From a virus, in IMG/VR virus record IMGVR_UViG_3300009154_000078, positions 1-51,963 of that record: a DNA stretch of 51,963 nt, one strand, 5' to 3'. The notes below the pieces were generated by a model that was given only the letters and a program-made list of their open reading frames with translations, ran no database searches and was not told the DNA's origin. Positions 17,695 to 27,300 of the stretch are shown here, in pieces. Numbering within the stretch: the stretch's first letter is position 1; every line of letters starts with the position of its first letter. The translations under genes and the position numbers were made by a program.

Positions 17695-17948
17695 CGAATA
17701 AGATTGTCCAGTCGTTCCCGTTTAGCACCGCCTATTGCGGTTTTGAGGAATGGGTTGGCAACTTCATCCAATGGTACGGCCAAGAACCAATTGGGCAGGG
17801 CCACGAGCTGGAATGGAAAGAGATTGCCAACCAGATTGTGAGCGCGCCGTCTTTTGCAGCCTATGGCCTGCAATCACCTGAAATGTTTGAGACTTGGCAA
17901 GAGTGGGCCGAAGACGTTTCCTTAGCAATTAACGGGCCAACTCACTGA
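17691..17948 (+). CDS. Small conserved-looking virion-operon protein
   Basis: An 85-residue protein starting MTNKIVQSFPFST with many Trp residues (FEEWVGNFIQWYG, ETWQEWAEDV). It is ATGA-coupled to the large tail protein. Acidic and soluble; no family recognised. It ends the second transcription block before the next promoter motif. Confidence 0.7.
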   Translation: MTNKIVQSFPFSTAYCGFEEWVGNFIQWYGQEPIGQGHELEWKEIANQIVSAPSFAAYGLQSPEMFETWQEWAEDVSLAINGPTH

Positions 17949-17952
17949 TTTT

Positions 17953-17966
17953 TTTGCATTAATATA
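17953..17966 (+). promoter_or_regulatory. Promoter motif copy 3 (exact consensus)
   Basis: An exact TTTGCATTAATATA follows a short T-run, then CGTAGAATAT and the ATG of the next gene 10 nt after the motif. There is no Shine-Dalgarno between motif and ATG, so a very short leader or leaderless mRNA is possible. Confidence 0.65.
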
Positions 17967-17976
17967 CGTAGAATAT

Positions 17977-18405
17977 ATGCCAATAAACAAATCCCAAGCA
18001 CAAAATAACGCGACAATGTCTACGCAAGACATTGTCAAGAATTGTGACGAGATTAAGGATTCAGGTCAGGATTGGAGACAAGCGTATGCCGCGTTGCATT
18101 CCATGTTGGAATCAAACCAGTACCGCATAATGCGGGCCGGCAACACGTTATTTTTAATAAAACTTTTGGAACAAGGCACTGCACAGATGTTTGTGTTTAA
18201 CGCCGATAGTCCTAAAAACTTTTTGAAAAATACTAAAGAGTTTTTTAAGGCCATGAAGGCTGCAAAGTTCCACACAGTTTTTGGGATAACAGAAAATCCC
18301 CAAATTATAAAAATGTTGCAGCACACGGGTTATGAAGTTGATGTAGAAAACGTTGGAAACGACGATAAGGGCCAACCTTTATACAAGGGAACGGTCCATG
18401 TGTAA
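17977..18405 (+). CDS. GNAT-like / internal virion protein A-like protein
   Basis: A 142-residue protein. After a 40-residue polar start, the segment YRIMRAGNTLFLIKLLEQGTA, VFNADSPKNFLKNTKEFFKAMKAAKF and MLQHTGYEVDVEN has the strand-helix-strand order of an acetyltransferase-like fold. Similar small domains occur as gp13-type internal virion proteins of podoviruses. The CoA loop is not convincing, so catalysis is doubtful. It stands immediately before the large internal proteins and overlaps the next gene by 8 nt. Confidence 0.55.
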   Translation: MPINKSQAQNNATMSTQDIVKNCDEIKDSGQDWRQAYAALHSMLESNQYRIMRAGNTLFLIKLLEQGTAQMFVFNADSPKNFLKNTKEFFKAMKAAKFHTVFGITENPQIIKMLQHTGYEVDVENVGNDDKGQPLYKGTVHV

Positions 18406-21400
18406 TCCGTTACAAGAACTTGAGAATACCGTTAACGGTTTTGGTGGAATAATCTTGGGGCTTCCCGGTTCTACTAAAAAAATACTTAATGGTGTTGGGA
18501 GCGCATTTAACGCTGTAAATAAAACAGTGGACGCAATACTTCGCAACCCGCTGCCAACTATTGAAACGGTAGCATTAACATCTTTAGGTGTTCCGCCAAT
18601 AATTGCTAACGCAGCAGTGGCGGCGGCAAACGGCGGCAACATCAATCAAATAGCTTTATCTGCGCTTACGGCTTATGCAGGTAGCAAAATAGGTAGCTAC
18701 GCAGCCGGCGCAGTTGGAACTGAAAGTGCGTTGATTAAGCAAATTGTTGGCAGCTCATCTGGCATGGCTGCTGTTGCTGTGTTAAAAGGGCAAAATCTTC
18801 AGCAGGTATTAACCGCTGGTGCAACTGGTGCGATTAACGCAACTATATCAAATCAACTTGCACAACAAGGTTTTACAAAAGTAGATAACCAAATCCTTTC
18901 AAACGCCTCAACGGCAGCAATTAAAGCTGTACTTGGCGGTAAAGACATAGGCGCTGCTATTGGTGCATCGGTTGCATCTACAGCTATCCAAGCTGCGTTG
19001 TCTGGAAAAATAGACCAGATAAATAAAAACAATGAGATGGGTAAAGGTTTAGTTAGTCAATATACTAAACTTAGTTCTCAAGCCAGCGATTGGTTCAATA
19101 AGAATCTTGCGCCAACTCAAGACAAAGAAAACCAACTTTATAATTCTTTACAAACTGACCAAAACCAATATAATAAATCAAAGATGGAATATGATAGTGC
19201 CGTTAATAGGTACAATTATTATTCAAAGTTTTCGGGGGATTATTACGTAAATACGGCTGCAAAAGAAGTTGAACTTGCCAATTCACTTGTAGACAAAATG
19301 AATTTGCTAGGCGCAGATATGTCTACAAAATCTGAAGAGTTTTCCAACGTACATGCCGAAGCTGAAAAAGATAGACAGTATTACAAATCTACGTATGAAA
19401 ATCCATTAACTTCTATAACCAATAAAGTAGAAGAAATAAATAGGGCAAACGATTACGAGTCAAAAAATGTTGGCTATTTAGTTGCTAGGTACGAAGATCA
19501 AATTACTAAAGACCAAACCAACATAGTTTCAGCTATTGCCAAAGACGCAGTAAAAGAAGCTCAAGATTTGTTGCAAAAACAAGCTGAGCCTACACCTGCA
19601 CCTGCACCTGCACCTGCACCTGCACCAACACCTGCACCAGAACCAACACCTGCACCTGCACCTGCACCTGCACCAGAACCAACACCTGCACCTGCACCTG
19701 TTGCACCAGAACCCACACCAGTAGCACCAGAACCCGCACCAGTTGTCCCGCAGCCCGCGCCTACGCCATCCGTTCCGCAATTTACGCAACCTGATTCCGA
19801 GCTTGTTGGCGCTGAGGCGCAGGACGATGGAACGACTGTTGAAAAATTTGCCGATGGAACAACGCAAGTTGTTGACTCATTGTCTGGTAAAATTTTAAGT
19901 CAAACAGCACCAGCACCGGTGCCTGAACCAGAAGCACCGACTGGTGGATTGGATGTGGTAGCACCAACACCAGCATCCGAACCAGTACCTGAATTAAAAG
20001 CGCCAACTCGTGGATTAGATGTAGTAGCGCCCCCAACACGAGAACCGGTGCCTGAACCAGAAGCGCCAATGGGTGGATTGGATGTGGTAGCACCCCCAGC
20101 ACCCGAACCAGAACCAGTGCCTGAACCCGAAGCACCAATGGGTGGGTTGGATGTGGTAGCACCTCCAACACCAGAACCGGTGCCTGAACTAAAAGCGCCG
20201 ACCGGTGGGTTGGATGCAGTTGACCCAATTGTGAATCAAGAGGCTCCTGTTGAAACTGCACCTCCAAGCACTTTGGACACTGTGGTACAGACCAATCAAG
20301 ACGCGCTAAATACAGCAATCACTTCTAATAACCCCGATTTAGTGGACGCTGTAGTTAACGGCAACGAAGATGTTATTACTGCTTTGGCAAACGGCGATGT
20401 TGACGCAGCTACTAATTTAATTGGCGGCGCAGACACCAGCGTGCCTGATATGCCTGATGTTCAACAACCTGAAGAAGAGCAGCCACCTGAAGAAGAGCTG
20501 GATACTAACGTCCCCGGTTTGCCATCTATTGATCAGACCGTTGAAGAAGAGCAGCCACCTGAAGAAGAGCAGCCACCTGAAGAAGAGCAGCCACCTGAAG
20601 AAGAGCAGCCACCTGAAGAAGAGCAGCCACCTGAAGAAGAGCAGCCACCTGAAGAAGAGCAGCCAGACGATGGCTTTGGCCCTATAAGAATTCCAAGTGG
20701 CACGGGCTCAATATCAACGCCAAAACCACCATCAAGACCCACGTCGGCACCAACAATAGCACCAGCACCGGCACCAACAATAGCACCAGCACCGGCAGGA
20801 ACAAACACTATGAGCACAACTGGAACCAGCGGGTACCAAGACCCCAAATTAGATTTTACGCCGCATCTTGTAAAGGGCAGCGCAATCAATTTAGTTGGAC
20901 AACCAACGTTTCGGGAAATATACACCCCGCAACAACAAGCGCAAGCCCCGTCGCCTTACACAGACGGCATGATGGGTTACGCGGAAGGCTCGTCTGTCAG
21001 CATGCAGCCCCAATTTACCCGCGGGCGCGCTCAATTTTTGCAATCAATGTTGCACCCAATGGCTCGGCCACAAGTCGGGCCACAGCGTTTTGAAAGCCAC
21101 AGCGAAGGCCACGAAGTTGGTGAACACCAGCCAGAGTTTTATAGCGAAGGTGGTTTAAAATCAATCGAGAACAGATACGTTACGGGCGACGGCGACGGCA
21201 CCTCCGACTCGATTCCAGCTATGTTGGCCAACGGTGAGTTTGTTATTCCCGCTGACGTTGTGGCAAGTTTAGGCAACGGATCAAATGAATTCGGTGCCTC
21301 CGTGTTGGATCAGTTTATGAAAGCTATTCGCGAGCATAAACGCGACGCACACCCCGATCATTTACCGCCTGATTCAAAAGGGCCGTTAGCTTATCTGCAA

Positions 21401-21424
21401 GAAGCACAAAAGAAAGTTGCATAA
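18398..21424 (+). CDS. Large putative internal virion / ejection protein with Pro-rich and EEEQPP repeats
   Basis: A 1008-residue protein. Start ATG 18398 is chosen for AAGGGAACGG upstream. Residues 1-210 are Ala/Gly-rich helices like membrane-inserting ejection proteins. Residues 210-400 are coiled coil. Then come a (AP)n/EPTP stretch, five GGLDVVAP-type repeats and seven perfect EEEQPP repeats. The C-terminus has the GDGDGTSDSIPAMLANGEFVIPADVV pattern common to phage virion proteins (approximately residues 925-960). The order (amphipathic, coiled coil, linker, conserved end) suits a DNA-ejection protein. Acidic low-complexity length will vary between strains. Confidence 0.65.
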   Translation: MCNPLQELENTVNGFGGIILGLPGSTKKILNGVGSAFNAVNKTVDAILRNPLPTIETVALTSLGVPPIIANAAVAAANGGNINQIALSALTAYAGSKIGSYAAGAVGTESALIKQIVGSSSGMAAVAVLKGQNLQQVLTAGATGAINATISNQLAQQGFTKVDNQILSNASTAAIKAVLGGKDIGAAIGASVASTAIQAALSGKIDQINKNNEMGKGLVSQYTKLSSQASDWFNKNLAPTQDKENQLYNSLQTDQNQYNKSKMEYDSAVNRYNYYSKFSGDYYVNTAAKEVELANSLVDKMNLLGADMSTKSEEFSNVHAEAEKDRQYYKSTYENPLTSITNKVEEINRANDYESKNVGYLVARYEDQITKDQTNIVSAIAKDAVKEAQDLLQKQAEPTPAPAPAPAPAPTPAPEPTPAPAPAPAPEPTPAPAPVAPEPTPVAPEPAPVVPQPAPTPSVPQFTQPDSELVGAEAQDDGTTVEKFADGTTQVVDSLSGKILSQTAPAPVPEPEAPTGGLDVVAPTPASEPVPELKAPTRGLDVVAPPTREPVPEPEAPMGGLDVVAPPAPEPEPVPEPEAPMGGLDVVAPPTPEPVPELKAPTGGLDAVDPIVNQEAPVETAPPSTLDTVVQTNQDALNTAITSNNPDLVDAVVNGNEDVITALANGDVDAATNLIGGADTSVPDMPDVQQPEEEQPPEEELDTNVPGLPSIDQTVEEEQPPEEEQPPEEEQPPEEEQPPEEEQPPEEEQPPEEEQPDDGFGPIRIPSGTGSISTPKPPSRPTSAPTIAPAPAPTIAPAPAGTNTMSTTGTSGYQDPKLDFTPHLVKGSAINLVGQPTFREIYTPQQQAQAPSPYTDGMMGYAEGSSVSMQPQFTRGRAQFLQSMLHPMARPQVGPQRFESHSEGHEVGEHQPEFYSEGGLKSIENRYVTGDGDGTSDSIPAMLANGEFVIPADVVASLGNGSNEFGASVLDQFMKAIREHKRDAHPDHLPPDSKGPLAYLQEAQKKVA
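19588..20215 (+). repeat. Proline-rich and GGLDVVAP repeats
   Basis: Codons alternate GCA-CCT ((AP)n) up to about 19,760, then five diverged 22-27 residue repeats end in GGLDVVAP or a close variant. All are in frame within the large ejection-type protein. Confidence 0.75.
20543..20668 (+). repeat. Seven tandem 18-bp repeats encoding EEEQPP
   Basis: The unit GAAGAAGAGCAGCCACCT repeats seven times without a single base change until the last copy ends PD. Perfect nucleotide identity points to recent slippage expansion. A diverged copy (EEEQPPEEE) lies at about 20,474. Confidence 0.9.
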
Positions 21425-21426
21425 AT

Positions 21427-22419
21427 ATGTCCGCTTTATCTAGTTTAACACAAACATCCGGATCATCGGTCACGTCGCTGCCCGATTGGTATAACACCGC
21501 GCAACAAAACCTGGTAACCGGCGCAACAAACGCAGCTGCAGCAGCGCCGCAGTTGGGGCAGACTGTTGCACAGGGTGCGATCAAAACATTATCTGGCCCC
21601 AATAACCCGTTTACAACTGCGACAAATACACTGGGAAACATTGCGGCAGGTGCAGCTAATCCATGGATTACTGATCCAAACACTGGCGCAGTAACACCAA
21701 ATACAAACACCGCACTTGGTGGTTTGTTTCAAGCTCAAAGAAACCAACTGCAAGGCGAGATGCCTTACATTGCAGCAGGTGCTGCTGCACCTTCAATTGG
21801 CAGCGGAAACTTTGGTAGTTTGCGTGGTCAGGTAGCAACTAATGTTGCTATGGGTGACGCCATGAACAAACTGTTTAGCAACCAACAGCAAGCCGCGCTG
21901 CAAAACCAACAGACGGGCGCGCAGGCTGCGACAAACATGGGCAATGTGGCGCAGCAAGGCATTACTAACGCCATGAACGTTGGCAAAGAGCAGATGGTCG
22001 CACCGTTCACAACACTTGCCAACCAAGGCAACATCTTGGCCAGCGTCAACGCACCATCGACTGTCAGCACAACACAAACACCTTCTACTTTGCAAGCTAT
22101 CACTGGCTTGGGTAGTGCTGTTAGCGGCGGCTTAAACGCTTTGTACGCTAAGGGCACCCCCGGAACTTCAGGTTACGTTCCCGGAGTATTAGACAACCTT
22201 GGTAAAGCGGGTACGGATATTAAAAATTGGTGGAACAACACCGACTCATCAACTGGTAAGCCTTATATTGACACGGGTTCATCAGTCCCTGTTTCGGGTG
22301 CTGATGCATCTTCGTCCGGTGGTACAATGGATCAAGAAACAGCCGACGCAATGGGCTATGTGCAGAACCCGTATGGTGAAGGTTATGTAGACCCCGATAC
22401 GTTGGAATACGGACCCTAA
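21427..22419 (+). CDS. Ala/Gln/Asn-rich putative internal virion protein
   Basis: A 330-residue protein with small residues throughout and an amphipathic helical core (NKLFSNQQQAALQNQQTGAQ; AATNMGNVAQQGITNAMNVG). The composition and position between two large virion proteins resemble ejection proteins such as P22 gp7/gp20 or T7 gp14. No enzymatic motif. The start has only a weak Shine-Dalgarno and probably depends on coupling to the upstream stop. Confidence 0.6.
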   Translation: MSALSSLTQTSGSSVTSLPDWYNTAQQNLVTGATNAAAAAPQLGQTVAQGAIKTLSGPNNPFTTATNTLGNIAAGAANPWITDPNTGAVTPNTNTALGGLFQAQRNQLQGEMPYIAAGAAAPSIGSGNFGSLRGQVATNVAMGDAMNKLFSNQQQAALQNQQTGAQAATNMGNVAQQGITNAMNVGKEQMVAPFTTLANQGNILASVNAPSTVSTTQTPSTLQAITGLGSAVSGGLNALYAKGTPGTSGYVPGVLDNLGKAGTDIKNWWNNTDSSTGKPYIDTGSSVPVSGADASSSGGTMDQETADAMGYVQNPYGEGYVDPDTLEYGP

Positions 22420-22430
22420 TAAGGATAAAC

Positions 22431-24353
22431 ATGGCTAAAGACACATCTGGCGGTTTGTCCGCAATATCAGAAGACAATACTGAAACGCCATCAACTGGCG
22501 GCTTACAAGGCACAAGCACAATTAACGTTGGCGGTCAAAAGATTTCCACAAAAGGTGCGCTTCAAGGCCAAGCGTTGTTAGACGCCATGCAAGAAGAATA
22601 CTCACGTCGTGTGCCTGACAGTAACCTTGGACGTTTTAACACATTCCTTGAAGGCATGAAGGACGCTGTAGCAATTACGTCACGCGATCCGGGCTCTGCT
22701 ATGGCTGCTCGTGATCAAGAGAAGCGTTTGCGTGATGAAAGCCTGTTCCAAATGCGCGCCAACATGGCCACATTGCGTGGTCAGATGGCTCAGCAAGCCT
22801 CAACAAGTGCCATGATGAACGGCACACCCCAAGGCGGTGCACAAGGCGCAACACAAGCTGGCGCACCTCAAGGCGGTGGCTCACCAGTGCAGCAAATGAT
22901 TAACAGCCTGCCCCCTTCGTTGCAGGGCCAAGGTCGTCGATTGGCGGCTGAGGGACAATTTGATGCTCTTGCCAAGATGGTGCAAGACTTTGAGGTTAAG
23001 AAGCCAGAGCTCCAGAAAAACATGGAGTTTATTAACGCTATGCCTGAAGGTCCTGAAAAAGAACGCATGCGCCGTCAAGTGCAAGATAAAACCTTCGGCG
23101 TGTATGAAGATATTCTTCCTTCTGGTGAAACTCGTAGGTATACGCTGGGCAATGCAAATGTCCAAACACCTAATGTCGCTGATACGACTACTCCTGGCGC
23201 AACACAAATGCCTGCTATACCAGCACAAATGCCTGCTATACCAGCACAAGCGCCGGCACAAGTGTCTCCTCCGGCACCAACGCCTAGCGCAGCTAAACCT
23301 GCTATGCCAGCACAAGCGCCTGCTAAACCTATTAGTAGTCCTGATATTAGGCCACAACTTAGCCCATTTACAAGCCAAACACCAAACCCAGCACTTGCAA
23401 AGCAAAGCATGGAATTTGTAAAACGAGTTGAAGACCTCGGTGCTCCCTCATTTACACCTAAGCCTGCTGTTCCAGGTAAGTCTGATGATACGGGTTTGCC
23501 AAACACATTTACCCCAGGAACTCAACAGTACGTTACACAACGCGCTAAGAACGCCGAAACAGCAACTGAGTTGCAAAAGGCACAAGCACAATCCAATATC
23601 AACATTGGTGAGCACGGTGCTAAATCTGCTATTGATGTTGCCGCTGAAACCGGTAAGGCATCTAATAAAATTTATGGTGAAGAATACGCTAAAATCCCGG
23701 AACAAAAAGAAAAGGCTTCTAACACAATTGCAGCAGCTGATCGTGTTATTGCAATGGCCAACGACCCGGTTTACCGTAAGTTGATGGGATATTTCAACGG
23801 CGGCAACAAAGCAGCTTCCGCTCTTGTTGGTGTCTTGAACAACGTGCCAGGTCACTTGTTTGACAAAGATCGCATGGAAACCGCAATGGCGTCTTTGGGC
23901 TTCACCGAAGCCGAACGTACAGCGTTTAACCAACTTAAAACAGACGCAGCATCGTTGGGTATCCAATACACCGCTGACATGTTCCACGGCGCTCGCCTTG
24001 GAATTGGCTTAGAAAAACTGGGCGCAACTGGTAAGGGCGTGAGCTCAGACTTTACACCTGCAACAAACAAACTGTTTGCTCAAGTCACTAAGAACAACGC
24101 AGAATTTGTGTTGGACGGCCACCGCACATTCCGTGACCAATGGGCACCTGCGCATCCCGGCAAAAACTGGGGCGATTTTATTCAATCTCGCGAATATGAC
24201 AACATGATTGATCAGCATTTAGCGGCGCAACGTGCTCTGACAAAAGGCACACCAATTGAAATTAAAAAGTTATCTGTCGATGAGGCTAAAAAAGCTGGAT
24301 CCGGTTCCGGCTCTTCGGGCAGCATTTTAAACAAATACAAAATCAAAGGTTAA
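22431..24353 (+). CDS. Putative internal virion protein with proline linker
   Basis: A 640-residue protein. Residues 1-190 are polar and helical, including a Gln/Gly-rich patch (QGGAQGATQAGAPQGGG). Residues 255-330 are a Pro/Ala linker (QMPAIPAQAPAQ). Residues 370-620 form a predicted helical domain (TELQKAQAQSNINIGEHGAKSAID; AADRVIAMANDPVYRKLMG; RTAFNQLKTDAASLG). AAGGATAAAC precedes the ATG. It resembles the long helical ejection proteins of podoviruses in layout; no catalytic residues were found. Confidence 0.6.
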   Translation: MAKDTSGGLSAISEDNTETPSTGGLQGTSTINVGGQKISTKGALQGQALLDAMQEEYSRRVPDSNLGRFNTFLEGMKDAVAITSRDPGSAMAARDQEKRLRDESLFQMRANMATLRGQMAQQASTSAMMNGTPQGGAQGATQAGAPQGGGSPVQQMINSLPPSLQGQGRRLAAEGQFDALAKMVQDFEVKKPELQKNMEFINAMPEGPEKERMRRQVQDKTFGVYEDILPSGETRRYTLGNANVQTPNVADTTTPGATQMPAIPAQMPAIPAQAPAQVSPPAPTPSAAKPAMPAQAPAKPISSPDIRPQLSPFTSQTPNPALAKQSMEFVKRVEDLGAPSFTPKPAVPGKSDDTGLPNTFTPGTQQYVTQRAKNAETATELQKAQAQSNINIGEHGAKSAIDVAAETGKASNKIYGEEYAKIPEQKEKASNTIAAADRVIAMANDPVYRKLMGYFNGGNKAASALVGVLNNVPGHLFDKDRMETAMASLGFTEAERTAFNQLKTDAASLGIQYTADMFHGARLGIGLEKLGATGKGVSSDFTPATNKLFAQVTKNNAEFVLDGHRTFRDQWAPAHPGKNWGDFIQSREYDNMIDQHLAAQRALTKGTPIEIKKLSVDEAKKAGSGSGSSGSILNKYKIKG

Positions 24354-24355
24354 TC

Positions 24356-27300
24356 ATGGGTGACGAACACATTGACATTGATGCTGCTTTAAAAGATCAC
24401 CCCGCAGATGTAGTTGCCGCTGAGCTGGCAAAACTCCACGGTGTGGATCGTGACGCGTATTTAAAAGATGGTGTCACTGACGACCAATTTTTAAATGAAA
24501 TGCGTGGACAGGCACTGCCCAAAACAGAAGCGCCCGCCCCCACACAAGAGTCAACTCTTTCTGAACCCAACAACGCTACTAACGTTGTGTATGGCACAAT
24601 TGCCGCGGCAGCTCCCGCTGCTGCTGGTTATGCTGCTAACAAGCTCAAGGGCGTAGCATTATCTGTTGCTGGGAGTAAGGGTGTTCCTTCAATGGATACC
24701 ACAACACCTTCAAAAACTTTTGCATCTCCCAGTCAGGTCAGCGCGCGCGTAACGCAAGCGGGCCAACCACCACGCCCAAGTGGCCCAACCGATGTGGTTA
24801 ATTGGGCGTCGGGTAAAGACGAGCGTACCGGCCAATATGGCCGCGGTTACCTGGGCGGTACAAGTCTTGAGCACGAAGCTGCGTTGCACAAACAAGCCGA
24901 CGCGTTGGAAGCAAAAAGCCCCGGCTACAAAATTAAACCAGGGACATCTAATTTTCTAATTCCAGAGGCTGAGTACAACAAACTGGTTAGTGAAGCCAAA
25001 ACAGCTGAAACCTCCGCTAAAGAGGCATTAAGTAACAAAGCTAAGATGGCCGCGGAGCTGCGTGCTAATCGTTTGGCTCAAATTAATTCAACCAACGTAC
25101 CAGCTAAAATCGCTAATAATATTAGTAGCGCCCCTGTAGCTAAACGCTTTATGACTGGCTATAACGTTGGCGATTTGTTGCAAGCACAAAACCCATTTGA
25201 GGCAACTGTTTCGGCCGCTGGTGCTGCAGCTCCTTATGGTGCGGGAATGGTTGAAAAATTCATACCGCAAAAATACAAAGGACTTGCAAAACTGTTAGGC
25301 CCTGTAGTTAGCACTGCAGCACCTGCAATTAATTACCTTGAGCGCAAGTTGATTTCCCCATCTCAGCAACAAGATGAAAGCAATATAAACCACGCAGCCG
25401 GTGGATCTATACAAGGCTATGCTGGTGGAAAAGCCGTCAAAGGTGCGCTGGATTTTTTGTTCAAACCCCGGCCAACACAAATCGTAAGAGCAAGCGAAGC
25501 GTTGGCACCACACGAAGGAAAGTATCTAGGTCTAACACAGACAGATAATTTTGGTGTGCATGGGGATCGTATGGGTGGCAATCAATTTCCTAACTTCCAA
25601 AATATAAAGCCATTGCATCAACAGCACGGCGTTGTGTGGATGAACGACGCTGAGAAGCATGCACAAGACATGGTCAAGCGTAGTAATGACAACACGGTTT
25701 GGTCAACATACATTGGCGCACCGGATCAATTGAAATCCAACAAAACGGTTTTCAATGACATTTTGCAACAACATTACAAAAGAGATTTGACACCAGAGCA
25801 GATTGATTTAATTAACAAGCGCATTGAAACCTTGCGCCCTGCTCCTGGTAAACCTCTTGTCTTCCCACAGAAGTTTGACATCCAAGACAAGTTTGCCGCA
25901 CAAGAATTGGGTGGTGATACATTTGCACGCCGTGCTGCGTTGGCTGATATGCTTGGTATGGGTAAAGGTGTTGGCTCAACCAAGAGCGGCATCGCTATGC
26001 CAGACTACGAAAACATCTTGCGATCACACCGTGATCCGATAACAGAGGGTGTTCCAACAAGTTCTGTTGGCTCTCGTTTGTTTACAGTCGACCCAACTAG
26101 GAATGCACAGTTTACACAAGACTTCCATCCCGATTACAACTACGCTGTGTTTGGTAAAGACCAAGGCGTGCAGTTTAATCCTGTGCCACAAAACTTAGCT
26201 GTACCTGATTGGTATAACGAGATCAACGCGCGCGCACCAGGTAAGACACATGGTAACGCATGGTTCTCATACATGAACAACCCCCAGCGAATCACTGAGG
26301 AGTATTTGACTAACCTGCAAAAAGCTGGTCACGCCGAAGGTGGTGAAGTGCAGGGTTACGCTGGCGGAAAGGCTGTGACTGGTGCGTTGGAGTACATCGG
26401 AAAAAAGATATTGCCCGCGGCTGAGCGGGAGGCCAACAAGGCCAAGTATTTAGAAAACAGTGTTGTTAAAACGCCGATGTACCACGGCACATCCAGCGAC
26501 ATAACAGAATTCAAGCCAAGAACCGCTAACACTATTTTTGTTACGTCTAACCCACGATTCGCTCAAACGTTCGGTGACGCTCACCAGCAACGGTTAGTGA
26601 AAAATGTAAAAGACAGAATGCCCGATAAAGAGTTTCTGGACATTATGCGTGGCGGCGGTTACGACAACTTAGATACCGTTGTTAATTTGGGACTGCCTGC
26701 ACGTCAAAACATTATGCCTGTGCATGTGAATGCAACAAACCCTTTCGACTACGAGAACCCACAGCATGTTGAATCATTGTTTAACGAACTCAGCAAAGCC
26801 GATGGCGCACCATCTACTCATTCTTTAAGTCACGGTGCTTGGAATTTACTCGAGCTCCCACACGTACAAGCTGGCATTAAAAACCTTGGCCATGATTCGT
26901 ACTTCGTGCAAGAAGGTGGGCAAAAGAATTTAGGTCTGTACAAGCCAGAACAAATTAAATCTGCAATCGGTAATGAAGGTTCTTTCAACCCATTAGACCC
27001 AGACATCACTAAGAAAGAAGGTGGTGAGGTCGAGGGCTACGCCGGCGGTAAGGCTGTCGGTAAAGTAATCAGCCAGGTCCCTGAAGTGGCTCAGGCATTG
27101 GAAGCATACTTACGTGGGCACATCTCCAACGCTGAGCGCATGGACATTTTAAATAAGCACTTGCCTATTCGCAAATGGAACGAGCTGCCACCAAACTATA
27201 CCAACGAACAGATCCGCGCAGCGTTGATGGCAAACAAGCAACCTAAAGCATTGGCTGAGGTTCCCGTTGGCATGCAGGTAGGCAATCGACTGGATATCCC

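Noticed and set aside
19782-20318. 178-codon - strand frame inside the proline-rich gene
   Set aside because: Leu/Val repeats mirror the sense GGLDVVAP and PAPEP repeats; no start signal and no independent support.
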